From the NCBI GenBank assembly GCA_010021705.1, contig RGMU01000053.1, positions 1 to 8,933 of the forward strand: DNA of 8,933 nucleotides. The letters are read 5' to 3'. This document shows positions 6,316 through 8,933 of this stretch, in pieces (the stretch's first letter is position 1; every line of letters starts with the position of its first letter). The translations under genes were made by a program, and so were the position numbers. The stretch is from Chitinophagia bacterium. Its GTDB lineage: Bacteria > Bacteroidota > Bacteroidia > Chitinophagales > Chitinophagaceae. Below the pieces are notes generated by a model that was not told the DNA's origin, searched no databases, and saw nothing but the letters and a program-made list of their open reading frames with translations.

Positions 6316-7440
6316 ATGCGCATTTACCTTATTATTCTGCTTTCCCTATTCACCCTAAGCGGATACAGCCAACAAACTAATCTCAATAAATTAGCAGGCT
6401 TTGGCATAGAGACCGACTACTTTGCCGGCAGGGTAGTGAAGCATACACCAAAATTTTACCTCCCCGTGCCTAATAGATCAATGGGTGGTGAGGTGCACTT
6501 TAATTTCCAAACTTGGGGGCGCAAATATTGGCACGAGCATTGGTGGTATCCTATGGTGGGGCTTGGAATCGCCTATACCCATTACGGCATAGACTCTGCT
6601 TATGGCAACTGTATCGGAATTTATCCACACATTACTATCCACATTATTAAGCGCAAACACTTTGAATGGAATATGCGCGTGGGTGATGGCATAGGATATG
6701 TAACCAAGCGATATGGGCGCATTCCTATTTCTGATACCCTAAACAGTGCCATTGGCAGCTATATAAACGACTACTTTTCGTTTGCCACCATGATTCGTTT
6801 TCCTATCAACTGCCATTGGGATGTGCACGCAGGCATTCATTTTAACCACATATCCGATGCGTCCTACCACCAGCCTAATTTGGGCATCAATGTGCTAAGC
6901 GGGCAATTAGGCATTCGCTATTTCCCCGTTACCAAATATCCAACCCTCACTACTGTTAACCACAGAGACCTCCCCAATAGATGGACTATACAAGCCAAAG
7001 GTTCTATATCTTTTAACCAAATTTTAGCTCCACAATCACCATTATATCCCGTATATCTGGCTTCAACGAGCCTAAACCGCAGGTGGCGAGGCAAGTGCAA
7101 AACCTTTGCCGGCATAGACTATTCCTACCATACCGGTATATACGCTTTTCAGCGCAACAATGAAGTGAATGTGGGCAATGAGGCTGCTAATTCCTATAAA
7201 CTAAGCATAATGGCAGGCAACGAATTTTTAATGGGCAGATTAGGGGCGTGGTTTTCCATAGGCTATTACTTGGTTCAATCGCATATTAAGCAAGATATTT
7301 ATTATCAAAAATTAGGCATAAACTACTATCTGTTACAGCAAGAAAATAAACCTATCAAAGAGCTATTTTTATTTGCCAACCTTAAAACCCATAAAACCGT
7401 TGCCGAACTTCCCGAATTTGGATTGGGTATGAGTTTTTAA
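6316..7440 (+). CDS. PagL-like lipid A deacylase / acyloxyacyl hydrolase, outer membrane
   Basis: This is a predicted outer-membrane beta-barrel enzyme that would remove an acyl chain from lipid A or another lipid (PF09411-like). The ATG at 6316 begins a signal peptide, MRIYLIILLSLFTLSGYS, before QQ; a TTG at 6241 would bury that peptide and is rejected. The N-terminal half (about 35-205) carries the family pattern: a Gly/aromatic-rich barrel, IGSYINDYFSF, and the active-site strand FNHISDASYHQPNLGIN with His178 and Ser180 equivalent to His126/Ser128 of Pseudomonas PagL. The third residue, Glu140 there, falls on Asn192 here. After GQLGIRYF comes about 165 more residues of barrel-like sequence ending in GMSF, so the protein (374 aa) is about twice the size of classic PagL. 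The O-methyltransferase gene starts 18 bp after it. The family call is good; activity is not proven. Confidence 0.8.
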   Translation: MRIYLIILLSLFTLSGYSQQTNLNKLAGFGIETDYFAGRVVKHTPKFYLPVPNRSMGGEVHFNFQTWGRKYWHEHWWYPMVGLGIAYTHYGIDSAYGNCIGIYPHITIHIIKRKHFEWNMRVGDGIGYVTKRYGRIPISDTLNSAIGSYINDYFSFATMIRFPINCHWDVHAGIHFNHISDASYHQPNLGINVLSGQLGIRYFPVTKYPTLTTVNHRDLPNRWTIQAKGSISFNQILAPQSPLYPVYLASTSLNRRWRGKCKTFAGIDYSYHTGIYAFQRNNEVNVGNEAANSYKLSIMAGNEFLMGRLGAWFSIGYYLVQSHIKQDIYYQKLGINYYLLQQENKPIKELFLFANLKTHKTVAELPEFGLGMSF

Positions 7441-7452
7441 CTGTTATATTTG
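7423..7452 (+). promoter_or_regulatory. Bacteroidota-type promoter for O-methyltransferase
   Basis: TTG (7423-7425) and TATATTTG (7445-7452, a perfect TAnnTTTG) are 19 nt apart. The -33 element and the spacer lie inside the end of the PagL-like gene. The predicted transcription start is at or within a few bases of the ATG at 7459, implying a leaderless or very short-leader mRNA. Confidence 0.65.
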
Positions 7453-7458
7453 TAAAAC

Positions 7459-8109
7459 ATGTCTAAACTATTATTGCCCAAAGCCATAGACCAATACGCA
7501 AGGCAACACACATCACCCGAAAATAGCGTATTGGCAGCCTTAAACCGTGCCACGCACCTACAAACCGACAAACCGGTTATGCTATCAGGACACTTACAGG
7601 GGGCATTTTTGCAAATGTGGAGCCATGCCCAAAAGCCTATGACTGTGTTAGAATTAGGCACGTTTACCGGCTATTCCGCTATATGCTTGGCACAAGGCAT
7701 TCCAGACGGTGGCGTGCTACACACCATAGATAACAACGAAGAGCTTTATGATATGGTGCAAGAGTACACTGCCCAAGCAACCCTGCAAAATGTTATAAAA
7801 ACACATATCGGCAATGTGGTGGATATACTACCCACAATACCTGGCAACTTTGACCTCGTGTTTATAGATGCTGATAAGGTAAACTATGCGCTGTACTACG
7901 ATATGTTAATAGACAGAATAAACATAGGAGGCTACCTTATTGCAGACAATGTGCTCTATGAAGGCGATGTTACCCTTCCCGAAGCAGAACAAGGCAAAAA
8001 TGCCAAAGCCATGCACCAATTCAACCAAAAAATAACAGCTGACCCACGCGTACAAAACCTCCTCCTCCCCCTAAGAGATGGGCTAATGATAATGCGTAAA
8101 ATAGGGTAG
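7459..8109 (+). CDS. Class I SAM-dependent O-methyltransferase (CCoAOMT/COMT-like)
   Basis: The 216-residue cytoplasmic enzyme belongs to the Methyltransf_3 family (PF01596), which methylates catechol-type hydroxyls using S-adenosylmethionine and a divalent metal. The SAM loop is VLELGTFTGYS (63-73). HTIDNNEE is the acidic strand that holds the ribose. FIDADK gives Asp137, and ADNVLYEG gives Asp163-Asn164, together the three metal ligands expected in this family. Length and motif order are normal and nothing is missing. The start at 7459 directly follows a perfect promoter -7 element, and no better upstream ATG is apparent. Its stop codon is embedded in a short sequence also found at the formyltransferase stop. 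A strong bidirectional terminator follows. The true substrate is unknown; bacterial members are often promiscuous in vitro. Confidence 0.93.
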   Translation: MSKLLLPKAIDQYARQHTSPENSVLAALNRATHLQTDKPVMLSGHLQGAFLQMWSHAQKPMTVLELGTFTGYSAICLAQGIPDGGVLHTIDNNEELYDMVQEYTAQATLQNVIKTHIGNVVDILPTIPGNFDLVFIDADKVNYALYYDMLIDRINIGGYLIADNVLYEGDVTLPEAEQGKNAKAMHQFNQKITADPRVQNLLLPLRDGLMIMRKIG

Positions 8110-8139
8110 GGTGTATGCCCCTTAATTAAACACTCTACA

Positions 8140-8177
8140 AAAAAACCACCCCAAAGATACCTTTAGGGTGGTTTTTT
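8140..8177. terminator. Strong bidirectional rho-independent terminator
   Basis: AAAAAACCACCC (8140-8151) pairs perfectly with GGGTGGTTTTTT (8166-8177). After one C-A mismatch, AAAG (8153-8156) pairs with CTTT (8161-8164), leaving a 4-nt loop. The 12-bp outer stem with a GC-rich core and T runs on both strands suits termination of both the O-methyltransferase (plus) and the convergent EF-G gene (minus). Confidence 0.92.
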
Positions 8178-8211
8178 ATTAGTTGTTAAATTATTGTAGC
8201 CTAAACCACAA

Positions 8212-8933
8212 TTAACCTTTACCTCCTTTTAGCTTTGCTACCACCTCATCGGCAATATTGCGAGGCGCAGCTGAATAGTGGCTAAATTCCATTACAGATG
8301 TAGCCCTGCCTGATGACAAAGAGCGCAGTTGCGTTACATAGCCAAACATTTCGCTTAGTGGCACTTTTGCCTTTATCACTTGTAGGTTGTTACGGCTGTC
8401 TGTACCCTCCGGTAAAGCGCGGCGGCGGTTAAGGTCGCCCATCACATCACCCATATATTGGTCTGGTGTGGTAACTTCCACTTTCATAATAGGCTCTAAT
8501 AGTACAGTTTTTGCCTTTTTACCCGCCTCGCGGAAGCCTGATTTGGCACAAAGTTCAAAAGACATAGAGTCAGAGTCCACTTGGTGGAACGAACCGTCAA
8601 ATATACGCACACGCATACTTTCTACCGGATAGCCCGCAAGCGGTCCATTGTTCATAGAAGACTCAAATCCTTTTTGAATAGCCGGTATAAATTCACGTGG
8701 AATAGAACCTCCAAAAATATCGTTAATAAATTGGAAACGTCCTTTACCTTCTTTCAAAAACTCTTCATCGGCAGGTCCTATTTCAAACTGAATGTCGGCA
8801 AATTTACCCCTACCACCCGTTTGTTTTTTATAGATTTCGCGGTGCTCAATTTGTAGTGTAAACGCTTCTTTATAAGCCACCATTGGTGCACCTTGATTAA
8901 TTTCTACCTTAAACTCTCGCCTCATCCTATCCA
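8212..8933 (-). CDS. fusA: Elongation factor G, C-terminal part (5' end beyond window)
   Basis: EF-G is the GTPase that drives tRNA-mRNA translocation on the ribosome and helps recycle it. About 240 residues are present, from the end of domain III to the natural stop; the GTPase domain lies beyond the right edge. DRMRREFKVE, the domain IV tip blocks KQTGGRGKFAD and FHQVDSDSMSF (the His is encoded at 8586-8584 and matches the translocation-critical loop His), LLEPIMKVEVTTPD starting domain V, and VPLSEMFGYVTQLRSLSSGRAT are all canonical. One oddity is NRRRALPEG, where NRRRG is usual. It reads as a working translational EF-G rather than a strongly divergent paralogue. The str-operon partner rpsJ does not follow; a terminator and a convergent gene do. 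A second EF-G copy elsewhere is possible, so the symbol is moderately certain. Confidence 0.93.
   Translation of the reverse strand, partial: DRMRREFKVEINQGAPMVAYKEAFTLQIEHREIYKKQTGGRGKFADIQFEIGPADEEFLKEGKGRFQFINDIFGGSIPREFIPAIQKGFESSMNNGPLAGYPVESMRVRIFDGSFHQVDSDSMSFELCAKSGFREAGKKAKTVLLEPIMKVEVTTPDQYMGDVMGDLNRRRALPEGTDSRNNLQVIKAKVPLSEMFGYVTQLRSLSSGRATSVMEFSHYSAAPRNIADEVVAKLKGGKG

Noticed and set aside
8581..8856. 91-codon plus-strand frame
   Set aside because: It is the antisense shadow of EF-G domain IV.
1..8933. CRISPR array, tRNA/rRNA, insertion sequence, prophage or toxin-antitoxin/defence module
   Set aside because: No regularly spaced repeats, RNA gene landmarks, transposase or integrase motifs, or terminal inverted repeats were seen; nearly all the length is explained by recognised genes.

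Overview
The window looks like chromosomal DNA from a member of the Bacteroidota. The evidence is several matches to the Bacteroidota promoter (TTG/TTTG about 19 nt upstream of TAnnTTTG), the near absence of Shine-Dalgarno sequences, compact spacing, Bacteroidota-style signal peptides ending before QQ, and family-level protein resemblance. Genus cannot be read from the sequence. Positions 1-1575 (minus) hold most of a secreted subtilisin-family (S8) protease, cut by the left edge. It shares an operon with a GT-B (GT4-like) glycosyltransferase at 1595-2824 (minus).

Across a 43-bp divergent gap lies a short formyltransferase (2868-3611, plus) with an intact Asn-His-Asp catalytic set and no tRNA-binding C-terminal domain. 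It is probably a nucleotide-sugar N-formyltransferase, so with the glycosyltransferase it suggests surface-glycan modification. After an AT-rich nested palindrome come purE (3721-4176) and a phoH-type ATPase (4198-5256), 21 bp apart and probably cotranscribed.

The central part holds envelope genes: a small predicted outer-membrane beta-barrel protein (5387-5956) with a good promoter, and a PagL-like lipid A deacylase/acyloxyacyl hydrolase (6316-7440). Between them, on the minus strand, is a pterin-4a-carbinolamine dehydratase (5980-6228) divergent from the PagL-like gene. A class I O-methyltransferase follows (7459-8109), then a strong bidirectional terminator, then the C-terminal part of an EF-G gene (8212-8933, minus) cut by the right edge.

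Most of the window is recognisable metabolism, translation and envelope biogenesis. I found no CRISPR array, tRNA/rRNA, insertion sequence or defence cassette, and no convincing new multi-gene system. The better leads are active-site substitutions in three enzymes (PurE His to Ala, PagL-like Glu to Asn, carbinolamine dehydratase His to Asp), a near-identical short sequence spanning the stop codons of two unrelated genes, an EF-G gene apparently outside the str operon, and a nested palindrome upstream of purE.
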